Of a stretch of 64,000 nt of DNA, positions 22,609-34,900 are shown piece after piece. The stretch is from Phyllostachys edulis. Taxonomy: Eukaryota > Streptophyta > Magnoliopsida > Poales > Poaceae. The notes beneath the pieces were generated by a model. The model was given only the letters and a program-made list of their open reading frames with translations. It ran no database searches and was not told the DNA's origin. The DNA lies in NCBI GenBank assembly GCA_036346405.1, contig CM070566.1, forward strand, positions 15,185,533 to 15,249,532. Direction: 5' to 3'. The translations under genes were made by a program, and so were the position numbers. Position 1 is the first letter of the stretch. The number at the start of each line of letters is the position of its first letter.

Positions 22609-23290
22609 TCACCGACGACCTCGGCTAGAGGGCCCTCGTCGTGGTACCCACCGCCACCGCCGTAGCCCCTGCCTCCGCCTTGAACGCCCTCGCCTCCATC
22701 GCCGAAGCAAGCCCGCCTCTGCCAGAATGGCAAGCGGCCGCCTCTTGGTGGCTGCATGGTGTGGGTTGTGGGTTCTTGGGGGAGAGGTGGGTGGGGAGGA
22801 GGTCGGGTGGGAGGAGGAGGAACTCGGGAGCGACCGAGCGAGACCTGGCGGAGGGTGATTGGAGGCCTGCGGGCGAAGGGCCGTCTGGATGGTGCGGCCG
22901 TAGATCGGCATCGGGAGGTAGCCATGCGCGGGCGGGGCGCGCAAGTCGGGGAGGGGCGCACGGGGGCGAGCCGAGGGGAGGAGCAACCACCAGGCAACGG
23001 CGGCCGAAGGCCGGGCCGGCAGGGGGACGAGCGTGGGTGGCGCAGTGCCCACAGCGGGGACCAAGGCGAAGATGGAGCAGGAGCGAGGTGGGGGCGAGAG
23101 GAGGGAGAGGCTGAGACGGGGAGAGACGCCGAGAGGAGAGGAGATGAGCGGGCGGTGCAGGAGGATTAGGGCTGTGGGAGGGAGGAGCGAGCATCGCTGC
23201 AGCCAGTTGCCTTTAGAGTTCTTGCGGGGGAGGTATGGAGGCGTGGATGGGGGAAGAAAGAAGAAACATATGATTTATATGGAGACGTGA
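22609..23290. other. GC-rich block inside CACTA-1, possibly a third captured sequence
   Basis: Long open frames occur here on both strands, but they are Pro/Arg/Gly/Ala-rich low-complexity translations and look like by-products of high GC. The block adjoins the H+-ATPase piece and differs sharply in base composition from the AT-rich rest of the element. I could not identify a source gene. Confidence 0.4.
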
Positions 23291-23725
23291 GCAGATTTTT
23301 AGGGAGGTGAGGAGATTTTACTCTGCATAATCAAAAAAATTGGTGGGATTAGAGATTCTAAGAGGGAAAACGGTGGGATAAAAAAAGACACGAGAAAAAA
23401 TGGAGGGGATGAATGGAGGGAGATGAAACAACCAAGGGGATTTGCATTTGTATTTAATGGTATTTTGTGGGTAATTTCAGCAAACTTTAGTGGCAAACGA
23501 TTCTATTCCGTAAAATTTTCAGCAAAAAGAAAAATAAAAAACTAGGCATTTCAAATGTTTGCAACGCATAAGGTCGCAACGCATGTTATCTGTAGCCATC
23601 CACATGATTTATGACGAATAGATTTTGCAACGCATATTATGCGTAGTCATAATATTACTCCGCAACGTATGTACAGAGCGTTGCGACGTATGCGTTGTTA
23701 AAGGGGTGTTCATCTTGTAGTGTGA

Positions 23726-24039
23726 TGGCGGTGGCAACTGCCATCTTCATTCCTCTCGTGTGGTCGTGCCCGCCTCATTAAAAACCTAGTTAAAATTGAA
23801 TTAATTACGTAAAAACATGGGCACGAAAATATTTTAGGGAAAAAGTGAAATTTTCTTGATATTTCACAGATACAATGTTACTGCCTTGTTAAAAACCTTA
23901 CGCCCTAGAGTGGGGTTCCCCGAGTAAGGAAAAGAGTACAGTAACAACATGTGTACATACTAACTACTCATCAATGTCGAGATCATTCATGCTCGAGGTC
24001 GGCCAGACGCAAGACGATCTCAAGATCCTCCAGTTGATG
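23726..24039. other. hAT 3' flank between transposase stop and CACTA-1
   Basis: No coding content is seen. This is the presumed 3' untranslated region of the hAT transposase, continuing on the far side of CACTA-1 to the hAT left end. Confidence 0.5.
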
Positions 24040-25790
24040 CTATTGCCGCTCTTTAGCCAATTCCCAATCCTTGGCGCATGTGATTGCCTCCACCATCCTA
24101 GGCGTGAGGGATGATCTTCTTTCTTCAATTATTCTCCCTGCCATGCTGAACGTTCCTTCTAAAGATACAGTGGACACCGACACCAACAGAACATCCCGTG
24201 CGAAATGTGATAGCACAGGAAATATTCGTTTGTTGTTCTTCTACCACTCGAGCAAGTCTATCTTTCCACCGGAAAGATTAGGATCGATGTTTGCAAAATC
24301 ATGCTCCAGGTAGTGGTTTAGCTCTGAGACAGAATTCCACAAGGGGGCTGCCTGAGACTGAGAGGACAAAGAACTGGACTTGCCGTTTAGCTTCTTCCAC
24401 AAGTGGGATGTCAAGCTTTTCTTTCCTTGTTGTGTCTGTTGTGCGGCCTCTGATCTCGCGCTGCTGCCGAACTTGTCATGATACATGCGGAAAACATGAA
24501 AAAGCTCCTCTTTGAAATGTGCAAAAGCTTCTAAGTAATCAAGACCAAGGCATTCACCTATTTCCTCCATACCCATCTGCAAACCTAGTAACTTTTTCGT
24601 AGGATCGAAAATAATAGCAAAGCAATACACATGTCAAATAGAACTAAAATATTCAATAAACTTTTCCTCCATTAGTGCAACAGCATGACCTAAAAGGGGA
24701 TCCTCCCTAGATTTGGCAATCTTGTCTGCAATTAACCAAATAACTATAACTAAGCAAGAGGTAGGGTAATAAACACCAGATAATATCTTTGTTGCTTTAT
24801 AAAAAGGTTGTAAAAACTATCGAAAATGACTAGCAACTTGCCAATCTGAATTGGTAACTACCAATTCATTGTTTTGAGAGTTAGCATTGACAAAAACAGA
24901 TATAACATGTTCGTACCCTTGTAACTTCTTTAACATGATGTAGGTCGAGTTCCGCCTCACCTTCATGTCAAGATCGAATTTTCTTGGCTCCTTCCCATTG
25001 GCTACACAGTACTCCGCGAACCTGGCTGCCACTTGCGGGGAATTTGTGAGGTAGCGAACGGCGTCGCGGATACTATCCAAATATCCGCCAATCGCTTGCA
25101 TACCGTCTTGAAAAACAAGGTTCAAGATATGGCATATGCATCTCTGGTGGAGAACATAACCACCAATATACGTCTGCAATCTTGGTGTGAGGATGTTCAT
25201 AGCAGTCGTGTTCGCTGATGTGTTATCAAGAGTTATAGAAGCAATCTTATTATCTATCTTAAAATCATCAAGTATGTGTAGTATACGCTTGGCAATGGCC
25301 TCTCCCGTGTGTGATTCGTTAATTGCCTTAAACCCTATGACTCTCTTATTTAGTTTGTAATTGTCGTCTAAATAATGGGCTACAACACTAAGGTAGGCAC
25401 TTCTCTGGTGTGATGATGTCCAAATGTATGAAATTATAGCAAAAGAGAACTGAACTTGTAGGAATTGTTTTTTTAGCTTTGCTAGTTCCTTATGATACAA
25501 TCGTAAAATATCAGATGTAGTGGTTCTCCTACTAACATGTTGGTACTGTGGGCAAAAGCCGCGTTGGATCATTCTTTCGAACGCGTGGCTTTCACCCATC
25601 CTAATCGGTTGATCTTCCGCAACAATATATCTAGCGATTTCCTCACGGCCAAAAAGCGAGTTGTATACCCAAGTACTTACAGAGCCATCGGCCTTGAAGT
25701 TTAGCTACATTTGTACTCCTCCCCCTCGGCTCTGCGCCCCGATCTTGCGCAAGCATGCTTTGTAGTGCCGGTTCAAGTGCCATGTCCCTG
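24040..25790 (-). pseudogene. hAT transposase (BED zinc finger, RNase H-like core, C-terminal dimerisation domain)
   Basis: On the minus strand a BED finger remnant reads TWHLNRHYKACLRKI near 25785. It is followed by FKADGSVSTWVYNSLFGREE, ARYIVAEDQPIRMGESHAFE and MIQRGFCPQYQHVSRRTT. The core has FSFAIISYIWTSSHQRSAYL (D of the family pattern not obvious), NKIASITLDNTSANTTAMN and GGYVLHQRCICHILNLV. After stops at about 24815-24630 the frame resumes: DPTKKLLGLQ, LEHDFANIDPN. The hAT dimerisation domain follows: WWKNNKRIFPVLSHFARDVL, STVSLEGTFSMAGRIIEERR, SSLTPRMVEAITCAKDW. The stop is at 24040-24042. Several frameshifts and stops make it inactive. Confidence 0.88.
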
Positions 25791-27198
25791 CAGCTGTACA
25801 AGCAGTTAATTTAGCTTAGCAATAATTACATATTGCGATATCTACCGTTTGGCCGTCGTGGATTTTCTCGCTCCAGGTCATGTGCTTCCAGCAATTCGCT
25901 CTTCATCCAGACCCACCAATGTTGCCATCCGTGGACGCGGGGGAGAACTCTGGAGTCCCCATTGGCTTCGGACCGCCCTGGTACTCCTCTTAGCCCTTCG
26001 TACCGTCCATATGACGGTCATCCATGCCGTAGTCTCCCATGCTTGGCGAGAACTGGCGAGCATCAATGGGAGTCAGAGCTGTAGGAGGACTAGGGGAGCG
26101 ATGGCGAGAGCTTACACTAAGTTGCCCTACTGTCCTTTTCGTGCTCCGACTCCTCAGTAGCATACCGCTCGGGAGCTCCTTGGTGCTTCGACTCCTTGCC
26201 AGCATAATGGATGGATGGTGAATAAATGGGGAGAGTAGATGGCTGTTGAAGAAATGAAGAGAGTAAATGAATGAAGAAGAAATGAGAGTGGATGGCGAAT
26301 GCTCGGTGAGAGTTCATTTTTATAGACACGGTGAGTTGCTTTCAAAAATTGAGCTTCGGAACGTTGCTTCCGATCGTTGAACTTCCGAACGTTGCCTCTC
26401 CCTATCTTTTTCCCGTGATTCCCTCTCCCTGTCTTTCCTAGCGCCAACAGCCACGGTCCTCTCTTCCTTTCATTTAATTTTTTTTACTTTTGTCATGTCA
26501 GCTCTCATCTTTCCTTTCACTCCTCACCAGTCACCACTGTATATTCCATCTCAGTCATTCATTTTCACATCTCCCCAGTCCTTATCGCCATCCCCATCTA
26601 CCGAATAGCTCCCCACACCCCAATGGCCAATCCTTATCTCCCATCCCCCCACCTATCGGCCACCAGGGCCCCCAATCCCCCATCCCCACATGGCCGAGCG
26701 GCGCGGTTGGCGAGAGGGCGAGGAGGCGCGGCGGAGGAGGCCGAGTGGCGTGGCGAGAGGCGAGGAGGCACAGTGGAGGAGGCCGAGTAAAGCGAAGGCG
26801 TAGTAGGGCGGCGGAGGAGGCCGCATGAGCCGAGGTAGGAGGCGAGCGGCGGAGGCGTGGCGGCGGGCGAGGCGGAAGCTGGAGCGGCCCTCACCGCCCG
26901 TGGCCTGCTTCCCGACGGTTGGGTCCCATGGCGCCGCCGGCCTGTGCTCCTCCCCTGCTTGCAGCTTGGCCTCCGGTTCTCGCCGCTGCCTCCAGGCGTG
27001 ACCCTCGCCTCGGCCCTACGCGCATCGGCTCAGCCTCCGGCGGCCTCGGTCCTCCGCGCATGGTAGTGCCTGCGCTTCACCTCCCTCCTTGGCTCTCCTC
27101 TTCTCCCCTCCCCTTTGTTTCTCTTCTTACTTCCTGGGAGGTGGAGCGGCGGGGCGGCAGGAGGTGAGCGGCCGCCGACGCCGGTGTGCCGGGTGTGC
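25791..27198. other. hAT 5' region, non-coding, GC-rich from about 26640
   Basis: Upstream of the transposase I see no homologous coding sequence. 26640-27190 is strongly GC-rich and gives long Ala/Pro/Arg frames on both strands without motifs. It ends abruptly at 27198, where Tekay-like gag sequence begins. The hAT sequence resumes at 45204. A separate insertion within this block cannot be excluded. Confidence 0.4.
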
Positions 27199-27888
27199 TT
27201 GGAGGTTTTGAGTATTGTTGATGGACTGAGCTAGTAGATTGATCAATTGTACTTGATTTACCATCATTTGGTTTCAATCTGGACCTTGAGCTGGAGGAGG
27301 AGGTGGTTGCGGCACTGGGGTCTTTGGGTCACCCCCAGAGGTTCGGCCTTGACCACTAGTGCTGCCACTGCCTCTAGTTGTCACCATCTACCAGAGGTCC
27401 AAGAATTAGGAAAGAGGTGAAAAGGCTAAGGTGGGGGGGGGGGAGATCAACACAGCCAAGCCAACAAAACGACCAACTCAAGACTCAAGCAACTCTACTC
27501 GAGACTTGCTGCCCCTAAGGCTGCAAGCAGTGAGGTCATGGTCATGAGGGTGGTCTCTTGCAAAGAAGTCCTAGGGGTGATGTTTGCAAGGGACTGCCAC
27601 TCAGGGCCACAAACAGGGAGGTTCTTAATGCTACAACAAAGATCTAGATCGGCCCTATTGATATTTCAAGGAAAGGAAATCCATTTAACTTTATAAAACG
27701 TTGAGGCAAGCAAAAGATAAGAAGGAATTAAGGTAAGAAGAGACACAGAGAAGGTGATAAGAATAGATAGATGACTCAGGTAAGGAGAGAACAATTTATT
27801 CCTCTTGTTTAGTAAAACACATTTTGAACTTTTCCTAACGACCATTCTATTAGGCTGCGTCCTGTAGTCAAGATGCTCTGATACCACT
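27199..27888 (-). pseudogene. Second copy of Tekay-like gag start, leader and PBS beyond the 3' LTR
   Basis: This segment matches 40741-41424 almost throughout: the gag N-terminus, the leader including a G-run near 27435, and TGGTATCAGAGC (minus strand, ending at 27886). In the first 60 bases all differences are transitions (C to T and G to A on this strand). It stops at gag codon position about 60, where hAT sequence starts. Confidence 0.88.
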
Positions 27889-29965
27889 TGTGGTGACCCG
27901 GCCAGGGGCCTCACCCGAGAGGACCTCCAAGACCTCCTGGGAAGTCCGCTAGGACCTCCTAGGACATCCTGTAGGGCCTCTCGGTAGGACCGCCCAAACC
28001 TCTCAAGAGGTCCGGTAGGACCACTCGAAGGTCTGGGGTTCCAACCCGAGGCGGTCTTTGGACCTCAGACCTCCCCAAGCTCCACGCTCTGACCCGAGGG
28101 AGGTCCGTGAGGATCCAACCCGAGGAGGTCGTGGGGCTTGGGACAAGCCTCAAGTCCACTGTGATCTAAACTAGTCCCCAAGGATCAATGACTAGTTCTC
28201 ACAGCAAGCAAGTGATAACATACACATCCACAAAAGGCTGTATTCACAACAAAAGAGAGTTGATTACAAGGGGTTGCTTACAAGCTCCAGCAACCAAGAG
28301 CGAAATACACAGCGGGAAACCAAAAGTATGGACTCCATCCATTACACCACAGGTGATTGGCTGGAGGGCGCGGCCTATTGACTTGGTCCTCCTCATCATC
28401 AAAGAAGTCTTCACCTGCTCAATTCATCAATCAAGCAAGAGTGAGCACAACAACCATGCTCGCAAGTTACACCCGTCAATTAACAGAATGACATGCATAA
28501 TGGATATATCAAAGGAAGGCCTATTAAGGTTGATTTGCGTAAAGCCAAGTTTATTTTAATTACAAGTACTAAGTTTCAAGGCAGTTATACCATATCTAAA
28601 ATTAATTTTTAAAATTCTCTTTTTCAGTTGGATAACATTCAACATCAATATGGTGAAGGATACCCTCCTGTCACATGGCTCCCCGCCCATAAACCATTTG
28701 GATAGAAATCCAAAATCAATTCCATAAGTCCTTTGTAAACCAAAACCAAGAGCAAACTTTGAGTGGCTTTGCTAGCATGTCCATGACCGCGGACACGGCT
28801 ATTCGAATAGATTCACACTCTGCAGAGGTTGTACACTTTACCCACATGACATGAATTCTCTAGTTTGTTTGGCGCCCGTCGACGCCACCTCACACTTCCT
28901 TTGGTGAGAGGTGTAGAGCACATGACAAGGCCTTTACAAAGCATTACTCCAACGCAGTCCACTCTCGCTAAGGTTTCACCCCCTTTGGACTACCCATCCG
29001 CAAGGTTCAGGCCCCCTCTTGCGTTAGGTGGGACTACAAAGGTCGTAACATGACTACCCACCGCATCCACAGGATCAACCGCGATGGAGCTTTGCAAATT
29101 AGTTAGCCAGGTCCCTTTGCCCATTTCTCAGGACATGTGGTTGTACGAGGGTGGCATAGCCCATTATAGGCATAGCAAGATGCGGCTCAAAGACCGGTCC
29201 TCGTATGGCTTGGGCGGCTAACACAAACCCTTGGGTCTCAACCCTACCCAAGTTGAGCCCGTGCATACCCTGCACCAGCCAAACAACCAATCCGCCAAAA
29301 ACCAAATCCATTTGTTCATTTCTGTTTTTGAAAACCATTTATCAAAATCTCCATGACAACCCAATGTCATGGCTTTAAAACATTGCACACTTTGATTTGT
29401 TGCAAGAAACATTTCCCAAATCAAGATTTTGGTCTAAGCAAGACTAAGATTTTATTTTTCATAAGCCTTTGGTCCTTACTATTGCAAAAACCGGATTTTA
29501 TCTAAGGTGACAATGAAGTGGTTTCAACATAGACAGTGGCCATACAAGGGAGCTGGGCATAGCTATGAACAGAAAGATAGGCATTGAAATAACTTAGTAA
29601 AAGTAAGCATCGTACATCTTTGAAATCAACATAAGTATCTTGAAGTAACAGTGCAATATGATCAAGAGTGTAACTTGCCTTGCTCAAAGTCTTGAGCTTC
29701 TTCTTCTTCAAGGGACCCTTGCTCCTCACTACCGCCGCAATCTACATGGTGGGAAAACAAAATAACTCAAGCAGAGCTTAGACAAGATCAGAAGCAACTC
29801 CAAATAAACTCTAATGAAAAACCAAGCTGAGAGATTGGGAGATCGGGAGGAGGTCCAACGAGCTTGCTAGAGAGGTCCAGAGAGCTTGGAGGGAGGTCTA
29901 AGAGCTGGTCGGTGGAGCTGGAGAGTGGAAATGAGGAGAAAGTGAGAGAGGAAGGGCTGCCCAAG

Positions 29966-29974
29966 CTATATATA
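29966..29974 (-). promoter_or_regulatory. TATA box in Tekay-like LTR copy a
   Basis: The minus strand reads CGGCTATATATAGCTTGG. The equivalent site in the other LTR is 43504-43512. Confidence 0.65.
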
Positions 29975-30224
29975 GCCGGAGCCATTGAGCATGCCCCAAG
30001 ATACGGGTGTTCAAGAGTTGGTAAAGAGGACAATGGAAGCAAGCAAGGGATGTGACAAAAGTATGACATGGGTACTGCAAAAAGTGGTAGCATTTAATAT
30101 GATACAACATGCATTAAATGTGGGGGAGACTCCTTTGCACAAGGACACAGTCAAAGGATAAAAGAAACATGGGTGGGACTGCCAAGTGGGTCCAGTCAAG
30201 ACCCGATGGGGAGGTCCTGTGGAG

Positions 30225-30735
30225 ACCTTGAGGAGGTCCTGACGGTTGGATCCCGAAAGGGAGGTCCAATGGCCAAGATCAAGTGCAAAAGGGGAGATTT
30301 GCGGAGGTCAAGTGGAGGTCCTCACCCACTAGGGAGGTCCTGACGGTTAGATTAAATCAAGGGGGAGGTCTGGATGGTCAGGATCTAATCGAAAGAGGAG
30401 GTCTTGAGCGGTTAAGATCTCCAAAGGGAGAATCGAATGGTTAGGATCTCCAAAGGGAGGTCTAACGGCGAGATCTGCATGGAGGAGAATGCAGACGGTT
30501 AAGATCTCAAGAAGCGAGTCTTAACGGCCAGATCTCGCAAGGAGGAGTTACGGGCGGTTAAGATCTCTGAAGGGGACGTCTTAACGGCCAGATCTACAAG
30601 GAGGGAGGTCTGTACGGTTAAGATCTCCGAAGGGGAGGTCTTAACGGCTAGATCTACAAGGAGGGAGGTCTGGATGGTTAAGATCTCCGAATGGGAGGTC
30701 TTAACGGCCAGATCTACAAGGAGGGAGGTGGGCGA
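30225..30735. repeat. About 60-base tandem repeat in LTR copy a
   Basis: The unit combines GAGGTCTTAACGGCCAGATC and TACAAGGAGGGAGGTCTGGA and then GGTTAAGATCTCCGAA. Because 60 is divisible by three it creates a long minus-strand frame with a 20-residue period (LLVDLAVKTSPSEILTVQTS), which I regard as a by-product. The corresponding tract in the other LTR is about 43745-44315, with an extra 46 bases near 43775. Confidence 0.8.
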
Positions 30736-31599
30736 TAGCGAGATAGGAAGCGAGAGGAGCGGGAGCCATTGGATTCCAATCGGACCGTCCAAAATGAATG
30801 GGCCGTTCAGACCATCCGAGTTAGCGCTAGATCTTTGCCATTGAACTAAATCGGGCGGTCCGAAATGGTTGGGACGTTCAGACCATCCGAACGCCTCTAC
30901 AAATCGGACCGTCCAGCAAAGATCTATGGGCTCGAGTGGGTGGGGCGTTAGGACCACCGAGCGTCTCACCAAGATCAATCCGTCTAATACAAATCGGACG
31001 ATACACAAGCGATAGAGGTCCTAATGGACAAAGAGGAGGTCTGAAGGACATGGGAGGTCTGAAGGACACGGGAGGTCGAATAAACAAGGAGGAGGTCCTA
31101 GAGGACATGGGGAGGTCTGAAGGACACGGAGGAGGTCTAAGCAGTATCTAGTGAGTTGGGACGATAATACGGATGGGCGATGAGGACACTTCGAGAGAGA
31201 ATTACAAGGGGTAAAGCGAAGGAGGTAAGTCCAAAGCGGACTCGATGGGGGTTCAAAAGATCAGAGAGTGAGTTCAAGTGGATTTGAGAAAGGTTTAGCC
31301 TAGGAGGCCTAAACTTGGGAAGGAACCACGAAAGAGGTGTAGACCGGGAAGGTACAATCACTTAGGGAGGTTTAGACCTAAGGAGGTCGGTCGAGATGGA
31401 CAAAACAGACGAGAGAAAAGGAAGATCACCAAAACTCCAACAAACTCAACAAACCATCAAGAAAATTTTAGTTGAAGTTTGAGTTAGTTAATTTAAATCC
31501 ATTATGAAATTTCAAGTTAAGCTTCAAATTCTCATCAAAACAAAATGGTTCTTTTTATTTTGAAATCTACAAAAAGGCTCTGAAATTCAGGGTGTTACA

Positions 31600-31997
31600 A
31601 ACCTACCCCCCTTAAGGGAATCTCGACCCCGAGATTCAAGCTTGGTCAGCAAAGAGGTATGGATAGTTTGTCTTAAGGTCTTCTTCCTTCTCCCACGTGA
31701 CTTCACTCTCAGGATGGTGACTCCACTGCACCTTGTATGTTCGAAGGATCTTGCTTCTGGTGACACGCTCCACAACATCCAAAATTTTGATTGGCCTCAC
31801 CACATAAGTGAGGTCTTCTTGAAGATCAATGCTTTCCAAGAAGGTGTAGTCTTCTGGTACTCGAAGGCACTTTCTTAATTGCGACACATGGAATATATTG
31901 TGCACTGTCGACAGAGAAGTTGGCAGCTCAATCTGGTAAGCAACTTCACCTTGTCTTGCCAATATCTTGTATGGCCCAACAAATCTTGGTGCTAGCT
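31600..31997 (-). pseudogene. Tekay-like integrase C-terminus with chromodomain, and polypurine tract
   Basis: From 31997 the minus strand continues the integrase broken at 36801: LAPRFVGPYKILARQGEVAY, ELPTSLSTVHNIFHVSQLRK and PIKILDVVERVTRSKILRTY. The chromodomain then reads KVQWSHHPESEVTWEKEEDL and NYPYLF, with aromatic and acidic positions like other Tekay-group elements. The stop is at about 31636. A purine tract AAGGGGGGTAGG follows immediately and borders the LTR at 31599. Chromodomains of this group are thought to steer insertion into heterochromatin. Confidence 0.9.
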
Positions 31998-34900
31998 TGT
32001 GAGAACCCTGGGTATTAAACTTGTAATACTTAACCATCAAATTGGTCCTAGCATTACAAATAAAATATCCCGATTCTCGACGTATATGTACTTCCTAGAA
32101 CTACAGTACACATACCCCATACAAAAATTTAGCATCCATTCCATACACAAATCATTACAAGCGTACAACTCAAAGGAGATACAAGATCATAATACAAAAG
32201 TAGGGCTGACCGGCCAAATAACAAGGTAAATAACCAAAGTAGCAGCGGAAACAAAAGCCATAAGATGGCGATAAACAAAAGCCAAACGGTTTGCCATTAC
32301 CCACAAGGCAACCGACCGAGCCGCCAAGCTAGTCGTCCTGCACGAAATCGGTCTCACAATAGTTGATCCCTTGGGGATCAACCTCCTCTGCAACAATTAA
32401 TTAAGCAAAGCAAATGAGTACAAAAATGCACTCGCAAGACTTACGTGTAGGGTAACAGGCCTATACATAGCTACATGCAAGCTTATTTGAGTGGAGGAGG
32501 CTCTTGGCTCATTTTCAGCATAAAGCAAGTTTTAATTTGCAATAATGTAATAGATTTAAAGCAATTTTACAATCTGTTTTTATTTGACAAAAATAGCGAG
32601 ATACAAGTAACAATAATAACAAGACATCCTGGAAGTGGCAAACCTAATAGCCACCACAACAATAGCATGAATTCCCCATTCATACCACCCACATCAAGTT
32701 TTAATTAAATGTTATAGTCTAGTTCTCACGGGGCGTATCCAAGCGTGTCCATAACCTAGGACGAGGCTATTCGAATAGATTATACCCTGCAGGGGTGTAA
32801 CAATGTACCCACATGTCAGACCGCCTTTTCGCCAAGCTATTAGCACACTTCCTTTGGTATGCTGGCACAGCTAAGTCCTATGAGACGTTTCCAATATTGT
32901 GTATTAACTACGAGTCGCCCATATGGAAGAAGCCCATATGTTGATACGGAGTCATCAAAGATGCTCACTGCCTTTATAAAGGACGATGCTCCTTGCAGTG
33001 GATAACCTCAACAACTGCTCACCCAATGCCCACCATGCGACCCGGAGCTAACACACGCCAAAGTACTAAGTCAAGAGAGGTCCCATATCCCTCTCATGTG
33101 GTTAGCACACAAATTGCTTGGTACGATGGCGCAAGTAACTCGGTCCTTGATTGACTTGGGCACCATTGCAGCCACACCATAAGATCACACCATCAACCAT
33201 TGTGCCCAAGTCTCAAACATTTCATTTTCAGTTTCAGTTTTTGACTTTACAAAGTAACAAAGCACAAAGTGCTGAGCATAATGATAATAATAATTTTGTG
33301 TGATCAAAGTTATCGACTAAGTCGATAAGCGCCCAATTCTAGGTAGCTAAGCATTTCTAAGCATGACATAGTAAAGACAATAAAAGAGCATAATTCAACC
33401 ACGGGCTCTAATTCACCTGAGATTAATACCTTATGTTTAGTGGCAGGGGATGAACAATTTAAAGGGAACCATGCAATAGGAATAACTACCTCTAATCGGG
33501 AAAATAAACTTTGACACCAAAGCATGCATACATACAATTTGTAAACAAAATATTAGACTTGAAACTAATGGGATATTTATGATCAAACTGCTTGCCTTGC
33601 TGGAGATAACTTTCTTGCTGCAGAGGATCACTCGCGCATTCAATAAATTCGTCGGAACCTAGCGAAAGAATCGAAAGCACAATAAGAAACGAATAATACC
33701 GAAAAGACCCAAAAATTCAAAGTCATCCAAAAATCATGAAAAATTCACAGAAGGTAGATAATGATTTTAGGTGAATTTATAAATAAGAATCAATTGATTT
33801 GGATGTTCTATGCAAAAGTTATGGTAGTTTGAAAATCAGATTTTAGGAAAATCCAGTAAAAATGCTACCGGTTACTGTTCATCCGAAATAATTATTTTGG
33901 TAAAAATTATCATAGAGGTGGTGTACATGAAATTTTTATGGTAGATAGAGCACCACATGAGATGAACAATGGAATTTGATTCACCTCATTCGGAGCTAAG
34001 ATGAATTTTCTATGATTTTTCAAAGTTATGAAAGTAGTGCACAAGAGATTTGTAATATAAGATTTTCAGAGATAGTAACAAGATCAAAACCGATTCTAAA
34101 TTTAAGTACAGTAACAAAGGAATCCAACAAAATTGATTTTACTTAATTTGGAGTTACAGAGAAATACTTATGCATTTTTGAAGTTAAAATAATTTTTAGT
34201 GCAACCATAATACTAAACCTGAAGTAATTTTACCAAAAGTGATTTCTGGAACAGTAACATGGTTCAACCTATTTTTATAATAATGTACATTTAAAAAAAA
34301 CTAATAAAATTTGAATAAAAATTCTGGAGTTTTTATGATTTAGTTATGAATTTTCAAAGTTATCGGCCTTTTCTATTGCAAAAATAATAGAATGGATCAT
34401 TTTCTAAAACTACATTGTTTGCTATAGAGACAAGTTTGAAACCTATTTTAAAATAAACTTTACTTTAAATAAAAATTATCAAAACTGGTTTAATCTATTT
34501 TGGAGTTAAGATGAAATAGTTATGAATTTTTTAATTTAAAAGCATTTCCTAGTGTATAAATAAATAGGTTTTGGATCAATCTCCAATAACTATATTTTCT
34601 GAGACGGTGACAAGGTTTAAGCCAATTTCAACATATGGCTCATTCAAAATTTAAAATAACAAAATTGGTTTCACTATTTTTGGAGTTAAATTGAATTAGT
34701 TATGTATTGTTGAAGTTAATACAATTTTCAGTGTGTAAAAAAATGTATTTCGAATTTTATAAATCATTTAGTTATTTTATACCGACGCCAACCTAGCCGT
34801 AGGGACTGACCGATGGGACCTGGGGTCAAAGTTTTGACCGGGTCAACTCAGACCGGTCACAGTTGGAGTGATGACGAAAGCGTAGTCTAGAGAATACGCC

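Larger units (their letters stand above)
19104..23722 (-). mobile_element. CACTA-1: non-autonomous CACTA element carrying host gene fragments
   Basis: Perfect 23-base inverted repeats begin CACTACAAGATGAACACC at 19104 and, on the minus strand, at 23722. The 3-base duplication TGA is at 19101-19103 and 23723-23725. Subterminal arrays of GCAACGCAT/CGTTGC words fill 19130-19470 and 23560-23700. No CACTA transposase is present. Inside are fragments of two unrelated host genes, both on the minus strand (20810-21383 and 22108-22608), plus a GC-rich block. 19480-20800 and 21430-22100 show no recognisable coding content. It sits in the hAT element. Confidence 0.92.
27889..31599 (-). mobile_element. 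Tekay-like LTR, copy a (shared middle LTR), 3711 bases
   Basis: Minus-strand start TGTAACACCCTGAATTTC at 31599; end CACCACA at 27889. It aligns from end to end with 41425-45203. A TATA box is at 29966-29974. It has repeated GAGGTCC/GAGGTCT words and a 60-base tandem repeat. All frames within are short and without motifs. Confidence 0.92.

Noticed and set aside
22479..23194. Long overlapping open frames on both strands as genes
   Set aside because: They are Pro/Arg/Ala/Gly low-complexity translations of a GC-rich tract, open in several frames at once and without motifs. Only the ATPase exons at 22108-22608 are supported.
26490..27167. Open frames upstream of the hAT transposase as a host gene
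   Set aside because: Again GC-driven, open on both strands, no family resemblance and no splice-consistent structure.
30499..31008. 169-codon frame as a secreted or repeat protein, and its counterpart at 44067-44657
   Set aside because: Created by a 60-base tandem repeat within LTRs; the 20-residue period is a consequence of unit length.
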